Shown: positions 36,324-44,576 of the stretch, piece by piece
Numbering within the stretch: the stretch's first letter is position 1
Layout of the letters: each line of letters starts with the position of its first letter
NCBI RefSeq assembly: GCF_021021435.1
Contig: NZ_JAINWI010000010.1
Location: forward strand, 186,001-250,000
Direction: 5' to 3'
Origin: Seohaeicola saemankumensis
GTDB taxonomy: Bacteria > Pseudomonadota > Alphaproteobacteria > Rhodobacterales > Rhodobacteraceae
DNA length: 64,000 nucleotides
Translations under genes and position numbers: made by a program
Notes under the pieces: model-generated
Told to the model about the DNA's origin: nothing
Database searches by the model: none
Seen by the model: the letters and a program-made list of their open reading frames with translations, nothing else

Positions 36324-37678
36324 GCGACTGGACCGAAAAACTGCCCGAAGCAGCGCGTCTGTTTCTGGAAAACCGTCGTCTGGACGAGGTGGAATGCATC
36401 ATCTCGGACCTGCCCGGCATCGCGCGCGGCAAGGCTGTGCCTGCCAGCAAATTCGCGCGGCAGGACTATTTCCACCTGCCGGATTCGATCTTCTACCAGA
36501 CCATCACCGGCGACTGGGGCGAGGCAGCGGGCGCCGAGGGCTTTATCGAGCGCGACATGATCCTGCGCCCTGACATGAGCACGGCGACAGCAGCGCCATG
36601 GACAGGCGACTGGACCTTGCAGGTGATCCACGACGCCTATGACCGCAAGGGCAACCCGATCCCTTATGCGCCGCGCAATGTGCTGAAACGCGTGGTCGAG
36701 CTTTATCACAAACAGGGGTGGGAGCCTGTGGTGGCCCCCGAGATGGAATTCTATCTGGTCGCCCGCAATCTGGACCCTGCCAAGAAGATCGAGCCGATGA
36801 TGGGCCGCTCGGGTCGCCCTGCCGCTGCGCGTCAAGCCTACTCGATGACTGCGGTGGACGAATTCGGCCCCGTGATCGACGATATCTACGATTTCGCCGA
36901 GGCGCAGGGCTTCGAGATCGACGGCATCACGCAAGAAGGCGGCGCGGGCCAGTTGGAGATAAACCTGCTGCATGGCGATCCGATCAAGCTGGCGGACGAG
37001 GTGTTCTATTTCAAACGCCTGATCCGCGAGGCGGCGCTGCGTCACGACTGTTTCGCCACGTTCATGGCCAAACCCATCGCCGACGAGCCCGGGAGTGCCA
37101 TGCATATCCACCATTCGGTGCTGGATATGGAAACAGGGCAGAACCTGTTCTCAGGCCCGCAGGGTGGCGAGACAGATGCGTTTTTCCACTTTATCGGCGG
37201 CATGCAGAAGCACCTGCCCTCGGCCATTGCGGTGCTTGCGCCCTATGTCAACAGCTACCGCCGCTATGTGAAAGACCATGCCGCCCCGATCAATCTGGAA
37301 TGGGGCCGCGACAACCGCACCACTGGCATCCGCGTGCCGCTCTCCGGCCCCGCATCACGCCGCGTGGAAAACCGTCTGGCGGGCATGGATTGCAACCCCT
37401 ATCTGGGGATCGCGGCCAGCCTTGCTTGCGGCTATCTGGGCATGATGCAGGAAATCTGGCCCGAAAAGCAGTTCAAGGGCGACGCTTATGAGGGCGAGGG
37501 TGATATCCCCCGCGTCATGGGCGAGGCACTGGACCTTTTCGAAGACGCCAAGGATTTGCACGAGACCCTCGGCCCCGATTTCGCGCGCGTCTATTCCATC
37601 GTCAAACGCACCGAATACGAGGAATTCTTGCAAGTAATCAGCCCGTGGGAGCGTGAGCATCTGCTGTTGAACGTGTGA
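36320..37678 (+). CDS. Glutamine synthetase family protein, PuuA-like, copy 2
   Basis: A 452-residue paralogue of the first GS homologue. Motifs: APEMEFYLVA, EGGAGQLEINLLHGDP, AMHIHHSVLD and RDNRTTGIRVPLSGP. It starts in the amidotransferase stop (ATGA). Having two diverged copies in one operon suggests two amine substrates or a hetero-oligomer. It is followed by two GC hairpins and a dispersed repeat. Confidence 0.88.
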   Translation: MSDWTEKLPEAARLFLENRRLDEVECIISDLPGIARGKAVPASKFARQDYFHLPDSIFYQTITGDWGEAAGAEGFIERDMILRPDMSTATAAPWTGDWTLQVIHDAYDRKGNPIPYAPRNVLKRVVELYHKQGWEPVVAPEMEFYLVARNLDPAKKIEPMMGRSGRPAAARQAYSMTAVDEFGPVIDDIYDFAEAQGFEIDGITQEGGAGQLEINLLHGDPIKLADEVFYFKRLIREAALRHDCFATFMAKPIADEPGSAMHIHHSVLDMETGQNLFSGPQGGETDAFFHFIGGMQKHLPSAIAVLAPYVNSYRRYVKDHAAPINLEWGRDNRTTGIRVPLSGPASRRVENRLAGMDCNPYLGIAASLACGYLGMMQEIWPEKQFKGDAYEGEGDIPRVMGEALDLFEDAKDLHETLGPDFARVYSIVKRTEYEEFLQVISPWEREHLLLNV

Positions 37679-37690
37679 TCTGCGGGGTTT

Positions 37691-37746
37691 GGGGGCGCTG
37701 CCCCCGGCCTGCGGCCTCCCCCGGGATATTTGAGGCAAGAAGAAAC
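37691..37746 (+). repeat. Dispersed intergenic repeat, copy 3, with two leading hairpins
   Basis: Hairpin GGGGGC-GCT-GCCCCC (37691-37705), hairpin GGCC-TGC-GGCC (37706-37716), then the core GGGATATTTGAGGCAAGAAG followed by AAAC (37723-37746). The whole unit lies between the GS stop and the puuB-like start. The GC hairpins may end or slow transcription; the core is the best-preserved copy. Confidence 0.7.
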
Positions 37747-37778
37747 CGACAGGCGTTCGGTCCCAACGGAGGTACGCC

Positions 37779-39083
37779 ATGAACCTGCTATTTTCCAATG
37801 ACCGCCAGGGGCAGTATCCGCCAAGCTGGTACGCGACGACCGCCCATGAGGCCCCCGCTCATCCAGAGCTGAAGGGATCGGTGCGGGCTGATGTCTGCGT
37901 TGTGGGCGCAGGCTATACTGGCCTGTCTGCCGCCCTGCATCTGGCGGAACGCGGTTTTGATGTGGTGCTCCTTGAGGCGCATCGTGTGGGCTTTGGGGCC
38001 TCGGGGCGCAATGGCGGGCAATTGGGATCGGGCCAACGGCAGGATCAGGCCAGTCTCGAGGCGATGCTGGGCAAGGACGAGGCGCGCAAGCTGTGGGATC
38101 TGGGAGAAGAGGCCAAGGAACTGGTCAAGGGGCTGGTGTCAAAACACGGCATCGACTGCGATCTGAAGCCGGGTGTGGCATGGACAGGGTTTTCCACGCG
38201 CGAGACTGACGACTTGCGCGGCTATGCCGAGTTGTTGCAGCGCGATTACGGCTATGATCAAGTGACCGCGCTGGATGCCGATGCCTGCCGCGCGCTATGC
38301 CCCTCGCCTGCCTATAAGGGCGGGATGCTGGATATGGGGGCCGCACATCTGCATCCGCTGAACCTGGCGCTGGGACTGGCGCGGGCGGCAGCGGCTGCCG
38401 GGGTGCGGGTTTACGAGAATTCCCATGTGCATCACATTAAGGAGGGTGGCAAAGTCACCATCCAGACCGGACAGGGGCGCGTTGAGGCGGATCATTTGGT
38501 ACTGGCCTGCAACGGCTATCTGGGCGGACTGAACCGCAAGGTCGCAGCGCGGGTGATGCCGATCAACAATTTCATCGTCGCAACAGAACCTCTGGGCGAG
38601 GATGCCGCGCGCGTTCTGACGCAGGACGTGGCAGTGGCGGATAGCAAGTTCGTGGTCAACTATTTCCGGCTGAGCGCCGACAAACGGTTGCTGTTCGGGG
38701 GCGGTGAAAGCTACGGCTACCGGTTCCCGCGCGATATCGGGGCTGTTGTGCGCAAACCTATGACCGAGATCTTTCCGCATCTGGCGGATGTGAAACTTGA
38801 CTACGCATGGGGCGGCACGCTGGCGATCACCATGAAACGCCTGCCCTATCTGGCGCGGGTTGCGCCCAATATCCTGTCTGCTTCGGGCTATTCCGGTCAC
38901 GGTGTCGGCACCGCGACCCATGCAGGCTATCTGATGGCGCGGGCGATTGCAGGCCAGGCCGAAGGGTTCGACACGATGGCGCGGCTTCCGACCCCGCCCT
39001 TTCCCGGCGGTGCAGCGCTGCGCAACCCGCTTCTGGTCCTTGCCATGACATGGTTCAGCCTGCGTGACCGCTTGGGGATTTGA
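37779..39083 (+). CDS. puuB: FAD-dependent gamma-glutamylputrescine oxidase-like protein
   Basis: A 434-residue DAO-family oxidoreductase. The FAD motif is VVGAGYTGLSAALHLAERG (near residue 40), and the C-terminal GYSGHGVGTATHAG segment closes the cofactor site. It resembles PuuB, which oxidises gamma-glutamylputrescine to the aldehyde. GGAGGT lies six bases before the ATG. The PuuC-type aldehyde dehydrogenase is not in the window. A repeat copy overlaps the stop codon. Confidence 0.85.
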   Translation: MNLLFSNDRQGQYPPSWYATTAHEAPAHPELKGSVRADVCVVGAGYTGLSAALHLAERGFDVVLLEAHRVGFGASGRNGGQLGSGQRQDQASLEAMLGKDEARKLWDLGEEAKELVKGLVSKHGIDCDLKPGVAWTGFSTRETDDLRGYAELLQRDYGYDQVTALDADACRALCPSPAYKGGMLDMGAAHLHPLNLALGLARAAAAAGVRVYENSHVHHIKEGGKVTIQTGQGRVEADHLVLACNGYLGGLNRKVAARVMPINNFIVATEPLGEDAARVLTQDVAVADSKFVVNYFRLSADKRLLFGGGESYGYRFPRDIGAVVRKPMTEIFPHLADVKLDYAWGGTLAITMKRLPYLARVAPNILSASGYSGHGVGTATHAGYLMARAIAGQAEGFDTMARLPTPPFPGGAALRNPLLVLAMTWFSLRDRLGI

Positions 39084-39092
39084 GGCAAAGAC
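39074..39092 (+). repeat. Degenerate dispersed repeat, copy 4, overlapping a stop codon
   Basis: GGGGATTTGAGGCAAAGAC differs from copy 3 by small losses. Its TGA is the stop codon of the puuB-like gene, so the repeat encodes the last codons. Confidence 0.45.
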
Positions 39093-39185
39093 GCGCCAAA
39101 GCAGGTCCTGCGCGCATTTGGCACTTGAGTGAGCGCCACAATCGTTTAGAAATCCTGAAAAGAGAATTCAGGAAAGCCGAAACGC

Positions 39186-40418
39186 ATGTCGCTCGATACA
39201 CCTGCCATCCTTCCCCCGAACACCTATGATGCCGAACCCATCCCGCCCGCTGCACGGGCTGAGATTGACCGTTTGCTGCAATCGGGTGATCTTTTCCGCT
39301 ATACCGCGCCGGACGCCGCCCCTGTAGCGCTACTGGAGCAGGAATTCGCAAAGCTGATGGGCACGCGCTATGCGCTTGCGGTGTCGTCCTGTTCGGCGGC
39401 CCTTTTCCTGTCGCTCAAGGCGCTGGACCTGCCACGCGGGGCCCGCGTGTTGATCCCGGCCTTTACCTTTGCCGCCGTGCCATCGTCGATCGTGCATGCC
39501 GATTGCGTGCCTGTCCTGTGCGAAGTAGCCGAGAATTACCGCATCGACATGGCCGATTTCGCCGCCAAGCTGGAAGATGTGCAGGCGGTGATGATCAGCC
39601 ACATGCGCGGTCACACCTCGGATATGGATGCGATCATGGCACTTTGCGATGCGCGCGGCATTCCCGTGATCGAGGATGCGGCCCATTCGCTGGGCACCAC
39701 ATGGCATGGCAAGATCATCGGCAGCATCGGCAAGATCGGCTGTTTCTCTTTCCAGAGCTATAAGCTGCTGAACGCGGGCGAAGGCGGTATCCTGATCAGC
39801 GATGATGCCGATCTGGTGGCGCGCGCCGTGATCATGTCAGGCGCATACGAGCATAACTGGAAAAAGCATGGCGGCCAGAGCGTCGGAGCGCAGGCCGATC
39901 TTGAGGCGGCCTTTGCCCGCTGGCAGAACAAGCTGCCGCTCTATAACCTGCGCCTGAACAACCTGAGCGCGGCCATTATCCGCCCGCAGCTGGCCGAAAT
40001 GGCGCGCCGCGTTGCCGACGGGCGGCGCAACCACGACTATGTCGCGGCCAAGCTGAATGACTCACCCTGGATCGAGGTGCCTGAAAAGCTGGCCCCAGAA
40101 GAACGCGCGCCGGACTCCATCCAGTTCAATCTAGTCGGCATGAGCGATGAAGATATCCGCGCCTTCGGTCAGGCGGCTGCGGCGCGTGGGATCAAGGTGC
40201 AGATCTTCGGTATGAGCGCCGACAATGCGCGCGCCTTCTGGAATTGGCAGTTTCTGGGAGAAATCCCCGATCTACCACAGACACGCGCCATGCTGATGAA
40301 AGCCTGCGACACCCGCCTGCCCGCGCGGTTGCAATTGCCGGAACTGGACCTGATCGCGGACGCGTTGGTTGCTGCGGCACAGGATGTGATGGGCAATCTG
40401 CGCGCCTACGGCACCTGA
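39186..40418 (+). CDS. DegT/DnrJ/EryC1/StrS-family PLP aminotransferase
   Basis: A 410-residue fold-type I aminotransferase of the sugar-aminotransferase family. The PLP Lys is in SFQSYKLLNAGEGGIL, and the family's CSAALFLSLKAL and DAAHSLGT segments are visible. Such enzymes usually aminate nucleotide-bound keto-sugars, but no nucleotide-sugar gene is present here. It ends five bases from the convergent LysR gene. The substrate is open; a role with the upstream amine genes is possible. Confidence 0.85.
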   Translation: MSLDTPAILPPNTYDAEPIPPAARAEIDRLLQSGDLFRYTAPDAAPVALLEQEFAKLMGTRYALAVSSCSAALFLSLKALDLPRGARVLIPAFTFAAVPSSIVHADCVPVLCEVAENYRIDMADFAAKLEDVQAVMISHMRGHTSDMDAIMALCDARGIPVIEDAAHSLGTTWHGKIIGSIGKIGCFSFQSYKLLNAGEGGILISDDADLVARAVIMSGAYEHNWKKHGGQSVGAQADLEAAFARWQNKLPLYNLRLNNLSAAIIRPQLAEMARRVADGRRNHDYVAAKLNDSPWIEVPEKLAPEERAPDSIQFNLVGMSDEDIRAFGQAAAARGIKVQIFGMSADNARAFWNWQFLGEIPDLPQTRAMLMKACDTRLPARLQLPELDLIADALVAAAQDVMGNLRAYGT

Positions 40419-40423
40419 CCGCG

Positions 40424-41389
40424 TCAGAGAATACGCAGATGGTCGGCCATGAAGGGATGCGCCTGAATGGCCGGCGCAACGATGATATCGCGCAAGAGTG
40501 GCTTCAACTGCCGCGCCACTTGCGCGGGCATGTCCTGCAACACCCCCTTGCGCGCTGTCAGCGAGATCGTACGTGACAGGGGCGCGAAGGGCAGGTCGAA
40601 CACATCCAGCCGGTCCGCAAAGCGCCTTGCCCGCATCAGAGCCAAAGGCGTCAGGATCGTCCAGCCCGCTCCTTCCGCGACAAGTGCGAGGATTGCGTGA
40701 TAGCTGTCCAGTTCGAACCGGTGCGCCAGCGTCAGGTTCTGCCGCGCCAAGTGGGCCGCGATCATGCGGCCCATGTAATGGCGCGTGGTATATTGCACCA
40801 AGGGCAAGGATTTGAGTTGCCGTAGCACATCGCGTTCGGATTTCAGCACACCCTTGGCCGCCGCCACCACAAAGCCTTCGGACAAAAGCGGGTGCAGTTC
40901 CATCCAGTCCGCTTCGGCCCCCATATCGGCGGCCACAATCACATCCAGCGCGCGGGCGTCCAACTGGTCATGCAGATGATGGCTGGCACCGGTTTCCAAA
41001 AGGAACTGGCACCCTTTCAGGCCTGCCGACAGATCGGTCAGAAGGCGCGGCGTCACATCGGCCTCGAAATCCTCGATCATCCCAAGTCGGAATCGGGTGA
41101 GCGCCGACAGATCGGCCATCGCCAGTTCTGCCCGTGCCAGTGACGCCTCGTTCAGGATGATCCCTGCGCGGCGTCGGAACAACTCGCCCGCAGGGGTCAA
41201 GGTGACGGGGCGGGCATTGCGCTGCAACAGAGTGGCCCCGATCGCCCCTTCCAGATTGGTCAATTGCTGGCTGACTGCCGAGGCGCTGGCCCCCAGGCGC
41301 CGCGCCGCCGCCGAAATACTTCCTTCTTCGGCGGTGGCCACGAAGACTTCGATCCCCCACAGGGTTATCCGGCCGGGGCTGTCGACCAT
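40424..41389 (-). CDS. LysR-type transcriptional regulator
   Basis: A 321-residue LTTR. The N-terminal winged helix is ALFVATAEEGSISAAARRLG-like (VFVATAEEGSISAAARRLG, SASAVSQQLTNLE), followed by the effector domain. I start at ATG 41389, which lies eight bases after the phaR stop; the longer frame to 41467 would run inside phaR. There is no good Shine-Dalgarno apart from GGGAAAG in the phaR end. Its target is unknown; it is convergent with the DegT gene. Confidence 0.87.
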   Translation of the reverse strand: MVDSPGRITLWGIEVFVATAEEGSISAAARRLGASASAVSQQLTNLEGAIGATLLQRNARPVTLTPAGELFRRRAGIILNEASLARAELAMADLSALTRFRLGMIEDFEADVTPRLLTDLSAGLKGCQFLLETGASHHLHDQLDARALDVIVAADMGAEADWMELHPLLSEGFVVAAAKGVLKSERDVLRQLKSLPLVQYTTRHYMGRMIAAHLARQNLTLAHRFELDSYHAILALVAEGAGWTILTPLALMRARRFADRLDVFDLPFAPLSRTISLTARKGVLQDMPAQVARQLKPLLRDIIVAPAIQAHPFMADHLRIL

Positions 41390-41396
41390 GAAGGAG

Positions 41397-41984
41397 CTAC
41401 TTTCCCATCTTAGAAAGTTTCGTCTGCAACTCGTGCAGCTGGCGCTTGATCTCGTCAAGGCCTTCATCCGAGGCTGGTTTGGCCTCGTTCTCGTCGCGCG
41501 CGGGGCCGGATGCCCCAGCGGGCCAACCGCCTTTCAGACCGCTGGTCATCGCTTTCATAAAGGCTTCCTGCTGGGCCTGCATCGCCTCGAAACCCGGCAT
41601 CTTGGCAATGGGGCTGACCTTGGCCATGTTTTCCATCATCTTGGACTGACCATCGCGCAGCATGTCGAAGGACATCGCCAGAAACTGAGGCACGACCGAT
41701 CCCGCTTGCGTGGTATAGCTACGAACCAGATCTGTGAGAACATTCACAGGCAACATGGTTTCCCCACGGCTTTCATGTTCGGCGATAATCTGGAGAAGGT
41801 ATTGGCGTGTCAGGTCATCGCCCGACTTCAGATCCACGATCTGCACCTCCCGGCCTTCACGGATGAAACCGGCGATATCCTCAAGTGTGACATAATCGCT
41901 GGTTTCGGTGTTGTACAAACGGCGACTGGCATAACGCTTGATTAGAAGCGGTTTCTTGGTTTCGGCCACGGGCGATCCCCCCAT
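41397..41984 (-). CDS. phaR: PHA synthesis repressor PhaR
   Basis: PhaR binds PHA granules and DNA and represses phasin synthesis when no polymer is present. The 195-residue protein has the N-terminal DNA-binding domain (LIKRYASRRLYNTETSDYVT, LEDIAGFIREGREV) and the PHB-accumulation domain (TRQYLLQIIAEHESRG). ATG 41984 and GTG 41969 are both possible starts; GTG has a G-rich stretch before it. It lies just beyond phaP and its terminator. Confidence 0.95.
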   Translation of the reverse strand: MGGSPVAETKKPLLIKRYASRRLYNTETSDYVTLEDIAGFIREGREVQIVDLKSGDDLTRQYLLQIIAEHESRGETMLPVNVLTDLVRSYTTQAGSVVPQFLAMSFDMLRDGQSKMMENMAKVSPIAKMPGFEAMQAQQEAFMKAMTSGLKGGWPAGASGPARDENEAKPASDEGLDEIKRQLHELQTKLSKMGK

Positions 41985-42021
41985 TGATCCAGATTAGATC
42001 ACAAGCTTATGCGAGCGCAGC

Positions 42022-42054
42022 ACAAAAAGAAAGGGCGGGCACAATGGCCCGCCC
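42022..42054 (-). terminator. Rho-independent terminator after phaP
   Basis: On the minus strand: GGGCGGGC, loop CATTGT, GCCCGCCC, then TTTCTTTTTGTG. It lies 50 bases past the phaP stop and separates it from phaR. Confidence 0.9.
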
Positions 42055-42104
42055 GCGCGTCTTGCATCCCAGGGAGGAGGAGAGAGATGCGAGAGACAGC
42101 GTTC

Positions 42105-42548
42105 TTATTTCGCGGCTGCTTTTTTCGCCACGGTTGTCGCGTCCTTGGCAGCCTTCTGCACTGCGGCAGTCGCTTCCTCGGTCATGTCTTTTCCAGCGGC
42201 CATCATCAATTCGACTGTTTCCATCTGCATTTTCTTGGCTACTTCGGCAAAGGCGGCCATGTGCTCTGCAGCGGCTTCGGCTTGCGCCGATGCGAAGTCG
42301 GTCATGGCTTTTGCATAGTCAGCAGGCTCTGCTTTGACTTTGGTCATGTCCGACAGTTTGGCCAGAGTGTCTTTGGTCCATTTGGTCGAGATTTCGGTCG
42401 ACTTTTCAGCCGCGCCCAGCGCGAGGCTGGACAGCTTTTCGTTCAGCGTCGCCTGGGTTTTGAATGCGTCTTCCATCGCCTTGGTGTCGACGGGGAATGC
42501 GCCCATCATGTCTTTCATCATGGCGGTCATGTCAGGTGTCTTTGTCAT
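42105..42548 (-). CDS. phaP: Phasin, PHA-granule-coating protein
   Basis: A 147-residue amphipathic helical protein that coats polyhydroxyalkanoate granules. It is rich in Ala/Met/Lys with a C-terminal AATAVQKAAKDATTVAKKAA-like tail typical of phasins, and lacks a signal peptide or membrane helix. AAGGAA precedes the ATG. A perfect 17-base inverted repeat lies 60-105 bases upstream and fits a PhaR operator. Confidence 0.9.
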   Translation of the reverse strand: MTKTPDMTAMMKDMMGAFPVDTKAMEDAFKTQATLNEKLSSLALGAAEKSTEISTKWTKDTLAKLSDMTKVKAEPADYAKAMTDFASAQAEAAAEHMAAFAEVAKKMQMETVELMMAAGKDMTEEATAAVQKAAKDATTVAKKAAAK

Positions 42549-42607
42549 TGGTGTATTCCTTGTCTGCTACCCGGGTCCGCCCCGGCTTCAAGCTGACACC
42601 AATATGC

Positions 42608-42653
42608 ATGCTGCATTGCGGCATTTCAAGAGTTTTATGCCGCAATGCAGCAT
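42608..42653. promoter_or_regulatory. PhaR-type operator upstream of phaP
   Basis: A perfect 17-base inverted repeat: ATGCTGCATTGCGGCAT (42608-42624), a 12-base spacer, and its exact reverse complement (42637-42653). Each arm contains the TGC-rich CTGC-N3-GC core reported for PhaR sites of Rhodobacter and Paracoccus. The following T-run is on the wrong strand to terminate phaC. Confidence 0.75.
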
Positions 42654-42688
42654 TTTTTTATTGTCTCTCAAAATCAAACACTTGTCGA

Positions 42689-44467
42689 TCAAAGAACATA
42701 AATTCCTGGGGCCGGACACAGGACAGGATGTCCCGAATCGCCCGGTTCCCTGGCGTCAACCATCTTGCCGGAACGCTTCGCCAGCCATTCGCCCCAACGC
42801 GGCCACCAGCTTCCCTCGTGGAAGGTGGCCCCCGCTTTCCAGTCCTCGGACGCAAGGCTCATATCCTCGTTCATATAGTGACCATATTTCTTCTTCGTGG
42901 GCGGGTTGATGATTCCTGCAATATGCCCCGACTGGGATAGAATGAACGTCCGGTCTTTCGACCCCATCCCCTGCGCGCCGCGATAGCTGTCTTTCCATGC
43001 GGCAATGTGATCGGTCTCGCAGGCGATCAGGCAGACAGGCAAATCCACATCCGCCAGATGCAGCCTGTCATTCATCAGATCAATCCCGCCCTCGGCAAAA
43101 CGGTTCTCTTGGCAGAGCCAGCGCAGATATTCCACAACCATCCGCGCGGGAAGGTTGGTGCCATCCCCGTTCCAGTAGAGCAGGTCGAACGCCGGAGGCG
43201 CCTCTCCCATCATGTAGCTTTTGATCGCGGGTCCGTAGATCAAATCATTCGAGCGCAGGAACGAGAATGTCCGCGCCATGATGAAGGATCGCAATACGCC
43301 GTTCTCGGCCACTTCTGCCTCGATCCCGTCAATGAAATCATCTTGCAAAAAGGGTGTGAACTCGCCCTGCTCCGAGAAATCCGTTAGCGCGGTGAAGAAG
43401 GTCGCGGATTTGACGGATTTATCGCCGCGATGCTTGAGCAACGACAGAACCATCGACAGGGTGGTGCCCGCGATACAATAGCCGACCGTGTTGACCTGCT
43501 TCTGGCCCGTGATCGCCTTGACCTCGCGGAAGGCAGTCAGATAGCCATCGGTGATGTAGTCCTCCAGCCCGACATCACGATAGGTCTCGTCGGGATTGAC
43601 CCAACTGACAATGAACAGGGTAAAGCCCTGATCGGTGACCCATTTGATCAGGCTGTTTTCCGGCTTGAGGTCCATGATGTAATATTTATTGATCCATGGC
43701 GGAAAAATGATCAGCGGGATCGCGTGGACCTTGTCGGTCGTCGGCGCGAACTGGATCAGTTCCATCATCCGGTTGCGGTAAACTACCTGCCCCGGAGTAG
43801 TCGCGATATTCTCGCCCAGCTTGAAGGCGCTTTCATCGGCCAGACGCACCAGCATCTCGCCATCGTTGGCCTCGATATCGGCGACCAGATTCTCCAGCCC
43901 CTTGATCAGCGATTCGCCGTCGGTCGCCACGGCGCGCTCCAGCGCATCGGGGTTGGTGGACAGGAAATTGGTCGGGGCGAGCATGTCGATGATCTGGCGC
44001 GAGAAATATTCGAGCCGTTTCTTCTCACGCGGCGACATGTCGTCGATTTCGGACACGGCTTTTTCGATGGCCTGCGCGTTCATCATGTATTGTTGCTTGA
44101 TGAAGTTGAAATAGGGATGCGACTTCCAAAGCGGGTTGGCAAAGCGGCGGTCGTCAGGCGTGTGATCCTCGGGCGCTTCCAGTTTACCGCTGGCAAGGGC
44201 TTGTTGTGCCTCGATGAAATGCTTGACCGACTGACCCCAATATTCCAGCTGGGTCTCGAACATATGCGCCGGATTCTGCATCATTCGGGTCCAGTATGTG
44301 CTGGCTGCCTTGGCAAACATCTCCTGATCTGGGGCGTTCAAGGTCGGATTTGCCGCCTTTCTGTGTGACATCGCAGTAACAAGGCGTTGCGACAATTCCT
44401 CGACTTTTGCCAGATTCGCGTTCAGACGCTCTAAATTTTCGCCCGAACCAGCCTCTTTAGTTGTCAT
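42689..44467 (-). CDS. phaC: Class I polyhydroxyalkanoate synthase
   Basis: This enzyme polymerises 3-hydroxyacyl-CoA into PHA at the granule surface. At 592 residues it is the class I length. The lipase-like box is GYCIAGT with the catalytic Cys near residue 331, the catalytic Asp is in ETDHIAAW and the His in SGHIAGI. The N-terminal region (HPYFNFIKQQYMMN) is typical. It is divergent from phaZ and followed by phaP, as in Rhodobacter and Paracoccus. Confidence 0.96.
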   Translation of the reverse strand: MTTKEAGSGENLERLNANLAKVEELSQRLVTAMSHRKAANPTLNAPDQEMFAKAASTYWTRMMQNPAHMFETQLEYWGQSVKHFIEAQQALASGKLEAPEDHTPDDRRFANPLWKSHPYFNFIKQQYMMNAQAIEKAVSEIDDMSPREKKRLEYFSRQIIDMLAPTNFLSTNPDALERAVATDGESLIKGLENLVADIEANDGEMLVRLADESAFKLGENIATTPGQVVYRNRMMELIQFAPTTDKVHAIPLIIFPPWINKYYIMDLKPENSLIKWVTDQGFTLFIVSWVNPDETYRDVGLEDYITDGYLTAFREVKAITGQKQVNTVGYCIAGTTLSMVLSLLKHRGDKSVKSATFFTALTDFSEQGEFTPFLQDDFIDGIEAEVAENGVLRSFIMARTFSFLRSNDLIYGPAIKSYMMGEAPPAFDLLYWNGDGTNLPARMVVEYLRWLCQENRFAEGGIDLMNDRLHLADVDLPVCLIACETDHIAAWKDSYRGAQGMGSKDRTFILSQSGHIAGIINPPTKKKYGHYMNEDMSLASEDWKAGATFHEGSWWPRWGEWLAKRSGKMVDAREPGDSGHPVLCPAPGIYVL

Positions 44468-44490
44468 ATTAACAAATCCCTCGTATCGTC

Positions 44491-44503
44491 GCTGCTACGC
44501 AGC
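44491..44503. promoter_or_regulatory. Candidate PhaR site between phaC and phaZ
   Basis: GCTGC-TAC-GCAGC is a palindrome that matches CTGC-N3-GCAG exactly. It lies 24 bases before the phaC start and 74 bases before the phaZ start, so it could control both. Confidence 0.6.
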
Positions 44504-44576
44504 ATTGTTGCCGCCCTGTCGGGGAGGCCAGCGGCACAGTGAATTTACCTGCGTGCGTAACACTTAGGAGACGCCT

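Noticed and set aside
36718-37491. 257-codon plus-strand frame
   Set aside because: Alternative frame inside the second GS homologue, Arg/Cys/Pro-rich, no motifs.
42653-42660. T-run after the phaP operator as a phaC terminator
   Set aside because: The T-run is on the plus strand, while phaC is transcribed on the minus strand, so it cannot terminate phaC.
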